A stretch of DNA of 46,862 nucleotides from the NCBI GenBank assembly GCA_021307315.1, contig JAJSPD010000155.1:1-46862 (forward strand), in the 5' to 3' direction. A model generated the notes under the pieces. The model did no database searches and was not told the origin of the DNA. It saw only the letters and a program-made list of their open reading frames with translations. Below are positions 1-11,017 of the stretch, one piece after another; within the stretch, counting starts at the first letter, position 1, and every line of letters starts with the position of its first letter. The position numbers and the translations under genes were made by a program. The stretch comes from Bisporella sp. PMI_857. Taxonomy: Eukaryota; Ascomycota; Leotiomycetes; Helotiales; Helotiaceae.

Positions 1-350
1 AAATTGAAAGCTAAGCCTTTAAGCTTTTTTATTTCGCTGCGCTTAGCTTTCGCAGCCAACTTACTAAATAGCTTGTAAACGACTTGTGAAAAGCTTGTAA
101 AAAAGTCAATTTTAAAAGTCAATTTTAAAAACTAAGCTTTTAAGCTTTTTTATTTCGCTGCGTTTAGTTTTCGCAGTTAATTCACTAAACAGCTTGTAAA
201 CAGCTCGTTAAAAAGCCTGTAAAAAAGTTAAAAGCTTGTAAAAAAGTCAATTTTAAAAGTCAATTTTAAAAGTTAGGCCACTAAGTTCTTTTATTTCGCT
301 GCGCTTAGCGTTTGCGGTTAACGCACCGACTTGTAAACGACCTGTGCAAA
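1..350. repeat. Imperfect tandem repeat of about 125-140 bp, 2.6 copies
   Basis: Three successive blocks begin near 10, 131 and 271. Each carries an AAGCTTTTTTATTTCGCTGCG-like core, then a CTTAGCTTTCGCAG-like segment, then several GCTTGTAAA units and AAAGTCAATTTTAAAAGTC runs. Remaining G and C sit mostly in GC or CG steps, which suggests a RIP-mutated repeat rather than a simple satellite. No coding potential was seen. Confidence 0.65.
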
Positions 351-1924
351 AGACTAGTTACTTGACTACTTTTTTTTAAGTCACATGATTCTTTTTGAGC
401 CCTCAACCACCAATTTTTGGCATTACGTGCCCTTACACTGGGTCCTGACTTTAGTAAGAAAGCAAGCTTCCTAATAATAAAATACTTTAGTCGAATTACT
501 TTTAAGTAAATAAAAAAAATAAAAAAAGTAAATAGTTAAAAAGATTTAGTTATCTCGAAACTTTCGACTCGTTTAAAACTACAATTTTTAAAAACTTAAT
601 TGTTAACGTTTGAAATGCAAATATTTACATAAAAAAACTATCCGACTTGTTTCAAAAATACGATAGTAAACAATTAGAAAAAAACATAGCAATTTAAAAT
701 AAAAACAAAACTTGAGCAAATCTGTATACAAAGTTAATAAACTATGTAATGTAATATAGTATTAAAAGCTTTTTGTATTTTCGAGCCGTTGCTTTTCGAA
801 AATTTATTTCGACTTTTTGAGTTTTTACAGCTTTAAATAGTAAAAAGCTTTTTGTACAAAAAGTTTTTCAAAAATTTTTAAATAATAATTCTAAAAAATT
901 TTTAAGTTAAACGAGCTTTTAGCATTACTTTAGAGTAACTCCGGATTAAAAATATTGTAAAATATAAATAGCTGCTGCCAAAAAAAAAAGTGCTTTGTTT
1001 TTTTTTTTTTTTTGTATTATAGTATTATTTTTTTTCGCTTAAAAACGAGCCTATATTTACTAGAAAAAACGAATGTAAGCGAAAATAAAAATAAGCGTTT
1101 CAAAAGTTGAGAAATCCCAAGTATATATATACTTTGGTTTTTTTTTCACGGAAACAATCAAGCAAAAACGAAGCCACTTTTTTACTATGAAAATGATTTA
1201 TGAGTTCCTAATTCGAAATTGCGAAATCACAAATTCATCAGTTTATTCCATTCACAATATTTAAAAGTTTTAAATGCAAAACTTAAAAAATGTTTTTTGA
1301 AAAAAAAAAGTATACGACTTAAAATCGAAAAACTTTGTAAAAACAGGCTTTGCATAAATTTCTTGATTTTTACTTTTTTGATTTTTCGCAGTTAATTTTT
1401 TTTCCGCTTCTAAAGTATCGAGCTTATTCAGAAATGCTAAGCTACAACACAACTTTTTTTTTTACGATTACGCAAAAAAAAGCGCTGCAATTGCAACTGC
1501 TTTACTCAAGCTATAGCTTCAAACAGCTCGTTTTTAGCCTGCCTTATTTTGTTTTTATTTTATTTTTTTGCTTTGTTTAAAAACACTTAGTTTCTAAAAG
1601 CAGAACTACTAGTATTATACTTTAAAAGTACTCGCTTCACGCATTTTAAGCAGCAAGTCGACTTTTCAGCTTTTATACACTTTATAAAACGTTTATTTCA
1701 AGCATGTTCTTTTGTAAGCAGTATACGAAATTATTTTTTCGCTAGTCAGAATTATTCGTTTTTTTAAATCTTTTTTTTTAATGTTTTTTCGCGATACTTT
1801 AAAATTTAAACAGTTAACAGTTCGTTTAGTTGTTATAATAATAATAAAAAACAACTATACGACTACTAGAAATATTTTTTAATATATTTAAGTATATAAA
1901 CACGCTAGCTTAAAAAAGAAATAG
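351..1924. other. AT-rich block, mutated transposon DNA
   Basis: No intact gene. The block is very AT-rich with long A and T runs. An open stretch on the plus strand at 1350-1580 has a hydrophobic helical pattern ending in LQLLYSSYS. It could be a mutated remnant of the N-terminal half of a DUF3435-type recombinase, because the position and spacing resemble the catalytic-arginine region of that family, but the arginine is not visible and the assignment is weak. A 37-bp stretch near 442-478 resembles 17653-17690 (both contain AGTAAGAAAGCAAGCTT). Confidence 0.4.
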
Positions 1925-2274
1925 TGTTACGCGTATCGTTAACAGGCTTATAATTTAAAAGCTTAAAGCTCAGAAAATTTAGCTTATACAAAAAACTTTT
2001 AAAAAAAAATCAGGTAATAAATCATAGCTTATAAATAATCCATAATTTAACGGATTATTGTTATGCAATAATCCAACTCTACGAAAACCTTATATATAAG
2101 TAAATAGCTTTTTTATTAAATAAAAGCTTCGTGCTTAACTTAAATAGTATTTTTCAGTAGTATACTTGTTATTGGGATTTAAGTTTTATACGTAATATAT
2201 CTCCTTCTTTCCAGACCAGCACTTTCGGACCAAGATCTTTTATTTATATTGGATCAGCCAATAGGACCGTAACA
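1925..2274 (-). repeat. RIP-degraded LTR, inverted relative of the LTR at 41855-42179
   Basis: The block starts TGTTACGCG and ends CCGTAACA. Its whole length aligns to the reverse complement of the solo LTR at 41855-42179, including the shared stretch around CTTCTTTCCAGACCA and GGACCAAGATCTT. Most differences are C-to-T or G-to-A, and this copy is some 25 bp longer. The flanks (AATAG and GCTAG) agree at only three of five positions, so a target duplication is not convincing. It is an old LTR-retrotransposon terminus. Confidence 0.85.
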
Positions 2275-2744
2275 GCTAGCCGGCTTTTAGTAATTTAAAA
2301 AAAACCATATTAAACTAAAAAAAAACGTTAAATAGAAGGCTTTCTACGACGTAATCTTATTTTGCGGACTAAAAAAGCTCGGAATATTGATTTTACAAAA
2401 GTCAATAGTGCTACAACCACTATAATCAAGTTATAGTTTTCACGGCTTTCTATTTTTACTATTTTGGTTATTAAACCTGAAAATCGATAAAATATAAACG
2501 AATCAAGTATAATAAAAAGCTTTAAAAAACGTTTTATTCAAAAGAAACAGTCTAGTTCTCGAGTTTAAACGTTATTTATCGAATGTATTTCTGCTACCGG
2601 CAAAAAAAAATTTCTATTAGTTATTTTTAAAAAGAAGTTAGTTCAGCAACAATAGGTTTTTTTTCGAATATCGGTCAATATAAAAATTAGCAATTTACAG
2701 CTACTAAAAATGCTTAGACTTCAGACTTTACAGCAATAAAATAG

Positions 2745-3530
2745 CTAGAAAAAGTGCTCATTTTTCAAACTAATACTTTCAAGTTTAGACTATTTATTTT
2801 AAACGGCTATAGCAGTTATAAAACTACTAATTTCATGTATTTATGTTATTAAAACAATATACACTTACTTTTTTTACTTTTACATATATTACATGTTTTA
2901 CCACTTTTGGATTTGTTAGTTTTTTTATTACTTAAAAGTCACTATCGTACAGCAGTTAATTATTTGAATCTTTTGACTAATTCTAGCTTAATTAAAAAGC
3001 AAAACTTTTTTACTTGCTATTAAATAGCTAGAACGGAAACTTTATCGGCCAAAATAATTAAAGCTAAATAAAAAGCAACTAGTTTATAGCCAAAATCGAT
3101 AGCTAAACTTTTTTTAAGCTTTTTGCTTCTAAAAAATAGCAATTCAAAAGAAAATATTTTACAAGCTATGCAAAGTTTCAATAATTACTCGCAAATCGAT
3201 TCTTAAGAAATAATTTTTACTACTTTTCAAAAATCAATCGAAATTAATGCTTAAATAGCTAAGTTTCAAATTCTTGAACACAGCAATTATTCTACACAAA
3301 GACTTTTGTTTAGAAAAATTGTAAAAAGTTTTGAAGCTTAAGAATGTCTTTTAGCTAATCAAAGCTATAAAATACAGTTTTTAATAGTTCAATTAAAAAA
3401 AGCCAAACTAAAAAAACGAATAAAAATTAAAACTAGTCCAAATTCCAAGTTTGCGGAAATTGTTAAAATTAAAAAAACACAAATAGCTACAGGAAAACTG
3501 AGCTTAAAAAATAAAATAAAAAAGAGGCTA
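2745..3530 (+). pseudogene. RIP-mutated pogo/Fot-type (DDE_1) transposase, C-terminal part
   Basis: From about 2772 one plus-strand frame reads as a mutated DDE transposase. RLFILNGYSS corresponds to the conserved LILDGHSSH box. It is followed by an NNIHLL...HILHVLPLLD segment matching the usual HLLCLPPHTSHxLQPLD, and then by a KSHYRTAVN stretch. Further on, near 3300-3480, lies the basic C-terminal segment SPNSKFAEIVKI, typical of fungal pogo-like transposases. TAA and TAG codons sit where glutamine or similar is expected, as RIP would produce. The DNA-binding N-terminus is not recognisable. A terminal repeat follows at 3592, so this is the 3' end of one dead DNA transposon. Confidence 0.75.
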
Positions 3531-3591
3531 ATAAATTTAATTCTACTTTAAATTGTATTTTAGTTCAGTAGTTATTTAATTATACTTATTT

Positions 3592-3627
3592 AGGTGTTCC
3601 AAATGGGGGGTGCACAGACTTAGTAGT
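3592..3627. repeat. Right terminal inverted repeat of the pogo/Fot-like element
   Basis: The segment GGTGTTCCAAATGGGGGGTGCACAGACTTA closely matches GGTGGTTCGGATGGGGGTGCACGGACTTA at 22653-22682. Both end in TA, the pogo/Tc1 target dinucleotide, and this copy directly follows the mutated transposase. Sequence composition changes from AT-rich to normal exactly here, so this is also the edge of the RIP-mutated block. Confidence 0.6.
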
Positions 3628-4057
3628 TATGCCTGGACAGCGATTTTCTAATAAAAATCTGAATCCATCTATATAAGCACAGTATAATATGAGCACTAGT
3701 TACTTCACTATATTTCGTGAAAATTTCATAATATATCAGGAAGTCGATTTTGGAGAACCGTGCAGAGAATATGTGGCATTTGGCACGATTCACGATGACT
3801 GAAACCGTTAGAATAATCATGTCTCTCAAAGTATTCGGGAGCGTTTGGGTCTCTTTTGATAGAGATTCTCCTTTGAAACCTGTTTCTAGCCTAAGAAATG
3901 GTGCTGGATTTATAGTTTACGAATGAAAATTTGATATCCTCTCCAAACACGGCTAGAGAGCTTAAAACGACAAATTATCAGTGTGGCATGACCGTTCACA
4001 ACTACTACATTATTTCCAGTTCTATTTCAAGATCTAAACATGATGATACAGTTACGA
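3628..4057. other. No gene seen
   Basis: Base composition is normal. Short open frames here have no recognisable similarity. The segment probably holds the 3' untranslated and flanking DNA of the transcription-factor relic that ends at 4058. Confidence 0.4.
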
Positions 4058-6142
4058 CTATATTTGGGTGAAGAAATCAACTCCTGGGGCATTTACTTCC
4101 AGACTGTTCTGGCAAAATCCGTTTACATCTCTGAGCTGTTGAAATGCTTCGGCAAGTACTGCTTGGTCTTCTTCCAGGGAGGCACCACGACTTGTGAGAA
4201 TCAAAAGTGATCGCCGACACAGAAGAAGTGGGATTGGGGTGAATGGATGAACCTGGGCGTGAAAGGGCTGTCAGAGACTGTATAATACAGTGAGGAAATG
4301 CATCATTTATCATATACTGACTTTGAAAAAGCTGAAATTCAAGAGACATTTGGACAAGCGCGCAATCTCCTTTGCTGCAGATAGTGCTCTAGTCTGGCAC
4401 TGCGAATGCTTCTCTGCTGAAATCTGAGGCGTTGACTCAGCAGCCTTGCACAGTAGAAGAACTGTAGCTTGTGCAATCATACTCGTAAACAGCAACATTG
4501 AGTCGATTCTTATAGAAGCAGATAGGTAGCTTTGTTGGAATCGCAGAATTTGACGCGAGAGGGTATTGTCCAACCATGTTTGTCGTTCGCAAGTATTGGC
4601 CATCATTTTACCGTAGATATGCTCAATGATCGACTGCTGTTGGTAGGCGAGGCCGCGACCCAGCATTGTGCTAAAGATAATGCACTCAGTGAACGGAGAC
4701 GACATTGTGGATTGATTTTCTGCCATTGTTTCGAGAAGGAAGGCCCCTGAGGCCGGTGTTCCGCTTTGAAATGCATCTTCGGCGGTTGGGAGACGTGTAA
4801 CGATCTAAACCAATCCACAATCTTTCAGCTACATCCTTTATATATTCCAAGGGACCATGGCTATTTTCTTCTGGTACTTTTGAATTTTAAATAGGGACAT
4901 ACCTCTTGCTCACTCAGCGTCAAAGGTAGTCCATCTAGAGCACAACCAAACCGGTCAAGGCAAAATGCGACCCAGAAAGTGCGCCTCTTCTCCTCTTTCT
5001 CCACAAAAGGATCTGGATCATCGTCTGTAGCCGTATCTAACGCAGCAAATGCATCAACTTCATTGAGTCTCATCAATTGCACTTGGCGTATGGCACGTCC
5101 GGCGCTTGTCCAGGCACGCTGTTTCGTAAATTAGCACTATAATTTAGAAATTTCAGTGAGGGACTTTAAAATAACTTAGAGCTGCTTCTAAAATGATGAG
5201 AGCGAAGAAGCACTGGGCCAGCTCTTAGGATAGTCGTACTGCTCTCAAATCCCTCCTGAGAAAAAAGAGTGAGGACAAAATTGGCCTACCTGGAAGTTCA
5301 CTTGCATGAATTCATAGATAGCGACTAGGATCCAAGCCTGGGTCTGCTCCAAGCCCGAAGCTTCATCTTCAAAACTTCCGCGGGCAAGTTCTAGTCCCCT
5401 CAGCTTCTCCAGAGTCTCGGAATAGAGCGCGCCGCGGATGTGGTGAAACTGAGATGAAAGCGCCGCTGCCATTGTCCACATAGCATACTGCAAGCAGGTG
5501 TGCGATTCTGACTGACCCACCGACTTGGACCGTTTGAAATAGCGGCATTGCTGTAGCATAGGCATGAAAATATGAGCGCGATCAAAGTACAGTTGGTCCC
5601 TAGAGTTCAAGTTAGCGAGCTGCCGCGGCAAAGCACATGCACAGTTGAGAAAACCAGAAGCGCCAGGAACCTGCATACAAATCGGCACGCATCAAGGGGG
5701 GGATGTCCACAGCTGCTGGTGGGCCTCCGTAGGCTTTGACCGAGTCTACAGGAGATAATTGAGGTGCAGCAATTATATGTACCCGTAGCTCTTCCTCTAC
5801 ATCAAGCGAGCAGGGCATCTCCATAAGCTGCGTGAGCTCTTCACTGCTGCTGCTGCTACACGGAAGAGGTGCCGAGTCCCAATCAACAAAATTGTCGAAA
5901 TCCCCATTCATGTCCGCAGAACTTGTTGATCCTCCGCCTCCTTCATTTTTTTCGGCCAAGCGATGCTCTAACGCAGCTATCCGTCTCTGTGTCAGTCATA
6001 CACCCCCCTACATCATATCTTACAAGTAGCATGCTATATGCATTGGTGAACCTACCAACTCTTTGTCTCAACACTTTCAAGTGGCCCTTCTGTGGCCCGC
6101 GTTGCGGAGGATTTGAGTCAATATGACACTCTAAGCCAGCAT
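4058..6142 (-). pseudogene. Zn2Cys6-type fungal transcription factor lacking its N-terminal zinc cluster
   Basis: A fungal-specific regulator read leftwards. It opens with the last cysteine of a Zn2Cys6 cluster (LECHIDSN) and the linker PPQRGPQKGHLKVLRQR, then a short coiled coil (RIAALEHRLAEKN), an acidic serine-rich linker and the fungal_trans (PF04082) middle region (LYFDRAHIFMPML; EQTQAWILVAIYEFMQVNFQ; EKRRTFWVAFCLDRF; PFTECIIFSTMLGR; VHPFTPIPLLLC). Inferred introns are 5987-6059, 5600-5678, 5119-5289, one just after SEQE near 4800-4900, and 4253-4321. All give in-frame joins, so the body is intact. Upstream of about 6142 the frame meets a stop and the other five zinc cysteines and start codon are absent. 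The head was lost by a deletion or insertion, and a DNA-binding product is unlikely. Confidence 0.8.
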
Positions 6143-6469
6143 CCGGTCATCGATGGCATTTTGCTATTGCTGACATTGTGAATTGATGGTCTATTTAAAT
6201 CCGTGCTAATTCACTGTGGCAAGGATGCTGACATTTTCTATTTCTGAGATGGTGACACGACGATTATTTTTGATTCTGCGCTACTTCACTATGATGAGAA
6301 AGTTACGATTGCCTTGATTTTAGTCATCGGCGTCATCGCTGACACTTTGGTATTGCTGAGATTACGACTCAAGTGATGGTCACAGCCAGCTTCCACTCGT
6401 GTGAGGATGACTCCGAAGAGTGTGGTTGAATGCAAATTCCCCATCAAATCCGGGCAATTCTACAATATA
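6143..6469. other. No gene; degenerate repeats
   Basis: This is the unrelated DNA joined to the beheaded transcription factor. It contains three or four loosely similar units built around GCTGACA, TATTGCTGA and GATGGTSAC motifs. No open frame is convincing. Confidence 0.4.
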
Positions 6470-6763
6470 CAGTCCGACCTGGATATTTCGGAACTCCTTA
6501 TATCGGAAACCTCTATATATCGGAAAGGTAGCATGGAACGCTCGATTTTTGGCTGGGTATATCGGAATCCTCTTTATTTCGGGATCGGAATGAAGTTGTT
6601 CTGACAGAAATAGGGTGTATTAGGCAGGGAATGGATGAGAGGATCAGTGAAGGTATCACAGCGATTGTATTCAGGCTTGTTAGGAGTGTTGCAGATAATG
6701 ATTATCTACAGTTCTCAGCCGTAAATATATACGTGGCAGGTATGCCCTAGCTCCTTGGCCTAC

Positions 6764-6970
6764 TTACGTAAGCCGATTCCTGACACCGTCAAAGTGTTGA
6801 TCGGAGTCACGTGATCCTTTTTTCTGTTCTTCCACTGTTCTCAACAGCGATTTGATCAAGTCAGTGTGCGCTTGAATTTGCATGCTTGTTCTTGAATTTA
6901 CTTTTTCATGTCCTAACTGATTATTCGAGAACGCTGCCGCTGCTGTACGCCGTGGTATTTTTACGGCCAC
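6764..6970 (-). pseudogene. Fragment paralogous to the ORF at 22233-22619
   Basis: The stretch NSRTSMQIQAHTDLIKSLLRTVEEQK matches, residue by residue with conservative changes, the C-terminal helix of the plus-strand ORF ending at 22619. The similarity continues into the following DNA (CACGTGA-C near GATCAA). It is a repeated, probably mobile-element-borne coding segment with a short coiled coil. I do not recognise the family. Confidence 0.5.
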
Positions 6971-7281
6971 ACTACTGGCTACACTGGATATGCGTCAAAG
7001 TAGTATTAGTTCAAACGGCAAAAGACTGATATACCACCATTTTTCGATCAAAACCCTGATATACCACCAACAGGGGTTGCCAGAATTACGTCCGCACGGG
7101 CCATATCACCAAAATTATGTGTCGGAATACCTACCACGTAGCAAAAGGCGTAGTAGCTGTGACTACGCTCTTGCTGGTGTGGTTTTGATATTCGTTGATT
7201 CTTCTAAGCTACGGCCTATTGCCAGGTAGTTATATAGATAGTAGGACGACCCACAATCCTCGCGATATGGAACGCGTGAAG

Positions 7282-7620
7282 CTATGTACATGCATTCCAA
7301 CACAAGTATTCCTCGCATATCAGCCCTGTCATCCATTTGGACTTATTGAATCGATACATAATTCGGAGATTCTTGCTCTTAATCTTACTAAAACATCGTG
7401 GATTTTTCGATTTGCCAATAACCCAAGCTAAGAACTTTTCACTGCCATCGGCGTTGCTAGTCAGCGCAATCGTGATACGGTCTTTGCTCTTCTTAGTTCC
7501 ACTATGAGACTTTGTTGCAAGAGTGCGGTCAGGAGTTCTCTTCCAGTTTAGACCAGTTTCGTCCATATTAAGAATATCCTTTAGAGCATACTCCTTACAA
7601 AGCTTTCGGACGGCTTCCAT
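7282..7620 (-). pseudogene. DDE_1 (pogo/Jerky-type) transposase fragment
   Basis: The 112-residue open frame contains ILNMDETGLNWKRTP, the first catalytic aspartate region of DDE_1 transposases, followed by SKDRITIALTSNADGSEK and GKSKNPRCFSKI, typical of pogo/Tigger/Jerky proteins. The N-terminal helix-turn-helix DNA-binding domain is missing: only about 40 bp separate the frame from the element end at 7661. The second and third acidic residues have also been lost at the other side. It is therefore a non-autonomous, internally deleted relic. Confidence 0.75.
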
Positions 7621-7807
7621 TTGTGCAATATTATCAGGATTCTTATAGAGAGGGTCTACTGTACAAGAATGTCACTAAATTACGGACTCGAAACAGTGAT
7701 CCAGGAACAAAAGGACTTTCTGGAATACTACCGATTGACTCGGCAGCCATCAATCGTTTCTGAGTTTCCCTAACAGAACAACCCGTTCCACCCTACTTAT
7801 AGCTTCC

Positions 7808-9407
7808 TCACCCCCCATCCTCCCCAAGCTTCAAAATCGGTACCAGTTTATCCTTCTGTACCCTCTCCCACAAGCTTCCCTTCTTCATGGCTCGTCGCAA
7901 ATGTGAGATGGTGTCCGGGTCGCCGTCGATAGTAATCTGCTCATGATTGAACCACACAGCAATGCCCGTGACTCCTTTCTCCTTTGCCAACTTCAACAGT
8001 TCTCCCTCCCGCTGCCTTTTGTCAGACGGCCAAGCGAACTTCACAACGTACTCCCAGTCCGTTGAGCCGGGTCTCCTTCCTCGATAACACGTTGTTCCCC
8101 GACACACTATCGCTTTTGTCGAGGCGATTGGCTTGTCCTCCAAAGAGATCCTCACATCTCGTGTGACGATGTACTTGCCGTTGCTATCACGCTTGATGAA
8201 CGTGTTCAAACCCAATTCTGCGTCGGACATCATCGCATAGCCGACAAGGACCTTGATAAATCGCTCTGGCTCTTTGTGAATATCGAACTTCTCGGAGTTA
8301 TACGGTCCAGATCTGTCAAATTCCTAGAGCCGCATCATGCTCCCGCAGATCGTAAACCCAGGCACGAACCGCCGCTCCGGTTGACTTCCGAACACTTCGC
8401 GTGCATACCCTGCCAACTGCACCAGTGTTTTTGCAGATCGGTCCTCATCAGGATTCTGTTTGTGTTCTCCAATGACAAGTGCATTGGACCAGTCGTGCCC
8501 GCCGTCCGGTAAGGCAGCGTCGGCGGGGGTGAGGAAAATGTCAAGCTTGCGATCAGCCTCCGAGCCCCTCAACACTTTGTTCGCTGATGTGTAGTATCTG
8601 CGGCGAAGTCCGCTGAGAACAGTGTCCTGGAACTTCATGAACCACTCAAAAAAAAAAAGACTTTGAATTGAAGGCTCTGGCCACCCGCTCCAGCGACCTT
8701 CTGTATATTGGGCTCTCGACTCTTCGTAGATATCCCTCGCGTTGTTTGTCCAAGTCTTCCCTTCGAAGTATCGCTCGTAGAAGCCTCCAACATCGTAGTA
8801 GACGCGACCTGTGAGTTCCTCAAGTATCCGCTGGTCAACCTCATCGTGTGTCTGCTCAATCCATCTCTGAGAAGCCGAGCTGGATCGAAATGGCGTGTCG
8901 AAAACGGCTTTCTCGAAGGCCGTCGGTGGCGTTAATTGTTTCGGGCTGGTGAGTGATTCGGTGACGGCGTTGTAGACTTGATCCCAGATGAGTGCATCGT
9001 CCCGATTGTCGGTGAGGGCCGCAGTCAAGAGAGGTTTAATACGGTCGAAGTGGAAGTTGTCGGAGGTGACGGCGGAAATGAGTTTCAGGAGATCGCTGCT
9101 AAGGGTGCCATGACTTGTCTTTGACCGTAGGAAACGAATCGCAGGGAGATTTAGTAGAGCGGAGAGGAGACCGATAGTGAGAGTCTGGATATCTGTATGT
9201 GAATTAGACGGGAAGGAGGTACTCAAACAAACGCCAGACTGTCGTACCTTCTTGCGCAAGCTGACCGAGCGCGTCCGGAGTGCAGGAAATGGTTCTGTCT
9301 TCACAAATTGAATTGAAAGAGGTGCGAAAGGCATCAAGACCTTTCCCAATAGGATTATTCTCAAGGATCTCTGACTGGGCCTGATCCGTCATGGTGACAA
9401 GCTCCAT
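7808..9407 (-). pseudogene. FunK1 fungal kinase-like gene, N-terminal half with a premature stop
   Basis: The frame starts at an ATG at 9407. A 55-nt intron (9193-9247) joins LGQLAQE to DIQTLTIGLL in frame. The body carries the FunK1 (Pkinase_fungal, PF17667) N-terminal region: KTWTNNARDIYEESRAQYTEGRWSGWPEP in parts, then GEHKQNPDED, KTLVQLAGYAREVFGSQP and RFVPGFTICGSMMRL. At 8324-8326 a TAG replaces the expected tryptophan before EFDRSGPY, a single G-to-A change, after which the same frame runs on (KEPERFIKVLVGYAMMSDAELG) to 7808. The catalytic kinase core that should follow is absent, so the gene is also truncated, close to the transposon at 7661. Confidence 0.85.
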
Positions 9408-9539
9408 CTGCGATTGTAATGTTCTTTGAGATGCGAGGGATGGTTGGGAAAAGTCGTGTTTCGTGACATGTGGCCACCGCCTAAATAGCGATCGGGATTA
9501 CCTCGGATTGTTAGCTCTCAGTGGAGACAGACTCCACTG
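9408..9539. other. Divergent intergenic segment
   Basis: This short segment lies between the FunK1 relic (leftward) and the degraded gene that begins near 9540 (rightward). It would be the former shared promoter. No motif was recognised. Confidence 0.4.
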
Positions 9540-10845
9540 ACGTAATACTGCCGACACCTTGCCCCTCAAACTCCTCCTCGCCTTTGAATTTGGCGCTGCG
9601 CTTCATCCTCACTGCATCAGCTCTCATACTGCATGTCATCGCCACCCCTCAACCTCAAGCTCCTCTGTTCTCGTATACAAAGGCTGCAGCAGCCGTGGTC
9701 CAAGTGCAAGAGCAAATGCTCCTCATCTTCAATGCTGTCCACTCCTCGATGGGAATCCAGCTTGAACAACGGCATGTCGCTCTTTCCCGCAAGAATACCC
9801 AACAACACTCACCTCTACCATGGAACACATACACCCAATGAGTAAAGGGCATGGAATGGCTTGCGTCGAGATCGAACATGCAGAGATGTTCGCTCGAGCT
9901 TTCCCAGGCAGACGGCCTGGGAGGAGGCCTGGAAAACCTGAGAGATCATGACGTCCCGGCGAACCTAGAGTTGACCTGGGCAGAGACTGTGGATGGGATA
10001 CAAAGCATGTATGACAACGACGATGTGGGGAAGACCACGATGGGAACTCTCGATACACAAGATTATATTCTGCGTAATATGACGGACGGCGATGATGGCT
10101 AAAGACCTCTGTGATCTTGGAGCGAAGTGGAAATTGAGGGGTTTGTGAGAATAGAGATGGGGTTTGAAATAATTTTCTGCGAGTTCAGTGATAGGTTGGT
10201 TCTCGAAAGTGCCCATGAGAGACCAAGTGGCAAGAACCAAAGCTTCGAGAGGATGCCCCAGCTCGATGTGCTGAGGGGAGAGTCGATGAGGTATCTAGGC
10301 ATTACGGCGCAGAGACTGAGACTCGATTACTCAGGCATAGTATCGGCATACTGTTATGATCTCAACATGACGAATCCGGACCCCGAGAGAGCGGACCTAG
10401 CGAGATTGCCAGCTTCTGATGTGGAAGGACTTAGAAACATGAAAGCTGATTTCATGGCTCTTTTTGGAGAGAGAAGTTCAAGAAGTGATGTCGTAATGAT
10501 TGGCAAGGCGTCACAGAAATGATTATCACTCGCTACTCTGATCGTCTACAACTCATGGCTGGGAATGACACTTCAAGAGATACCATTCTGTCGGACATTA
10601 CAGTTTTACTCAATCTCTACATCGACTATGGAAGCCTTCCAATGACCTACCCAAATTTTAAGGCCCTATACAATAGGGATCATGGGGATATTGTTTTGAT
10701 GTCTCCGATCTCAGTGCTCTCTATAGGGGCAAAGCATGCAGCAGACGCACCAAATAAAATAACTAGTTTCTCCGGGATAGATCGATTGGTTCTATGCCCA
10801 TTTGCTGTAGAAATTCCAGTCTTCTGCTCAACATCCTGCACGTGA
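9540..10845 (+). pseudogene. Degraded uncharacterised fungal protein with a YHGT motif
   Basis: Pieces of one protein lie in successive plus-strand frames. They include a hydrophobic leader-like segment around 9560-9640, ARIPNNTHLYHGTHTPN near 9795-9840, GKTTMGTLDTQDYIL at about 10030-10075, IRMEAGFEI-like sequence (RIEMGFEIIFCEF) near 10150, LRLDYSGIVSAYCYDLN at 10320-10365, and EMIITRYSDRLQLMA after 10515. I recognise this order of motifs from uncharacterised secreted-type proteins of ascomycetes. YHGT followed by a downstream tyrosine/aromatic strand recalls ADP-ribosyltransferase folds, but that is speculation. At least three frame changes are needed (one is a single-base loss near 10490), plus a stop near 10099, so it is almost certainly not expressed as one protein. 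Confidence 0.55.
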
Positions 10846-11017
10846 CCATTTCAGGTGGTTTCAGCTGCCAGCCGGGCGCCTATTGCCAACAATCTGTAAT
10901 AGTTTTCACCCTGCACACTCTACCATTGTCTTATCGTTGCCTTTGTACGTTTGGCTTGTACTATTCTTGCCACGAGAACGCTTGCTCGCTTCTAATAATC
11001 TTGAGAATGCTGTGATC

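Larger units (their letters stand above)
6470..7661 (-). mobile_element. Pogo/Tigger-like DNA transposon remnant
   Basis: The left end reads TA-CAGTCCGACCTGG and the right end, on the minus strand, TA-CAGTAGACCCTCTCTATAAG. Both are flanked by TA, and both fit the CAGT start common in pogo/Tigger elements. The left end is followed by five variants of a TATATCGGAA motif (6484-6590), which look like subterminal transposase-binding repeats. A transposase fragment lies at 7282-7620, just inside the right end. The two ends agree only partly, so they could belong to two nested elements of one family. Confidence 0.5.
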
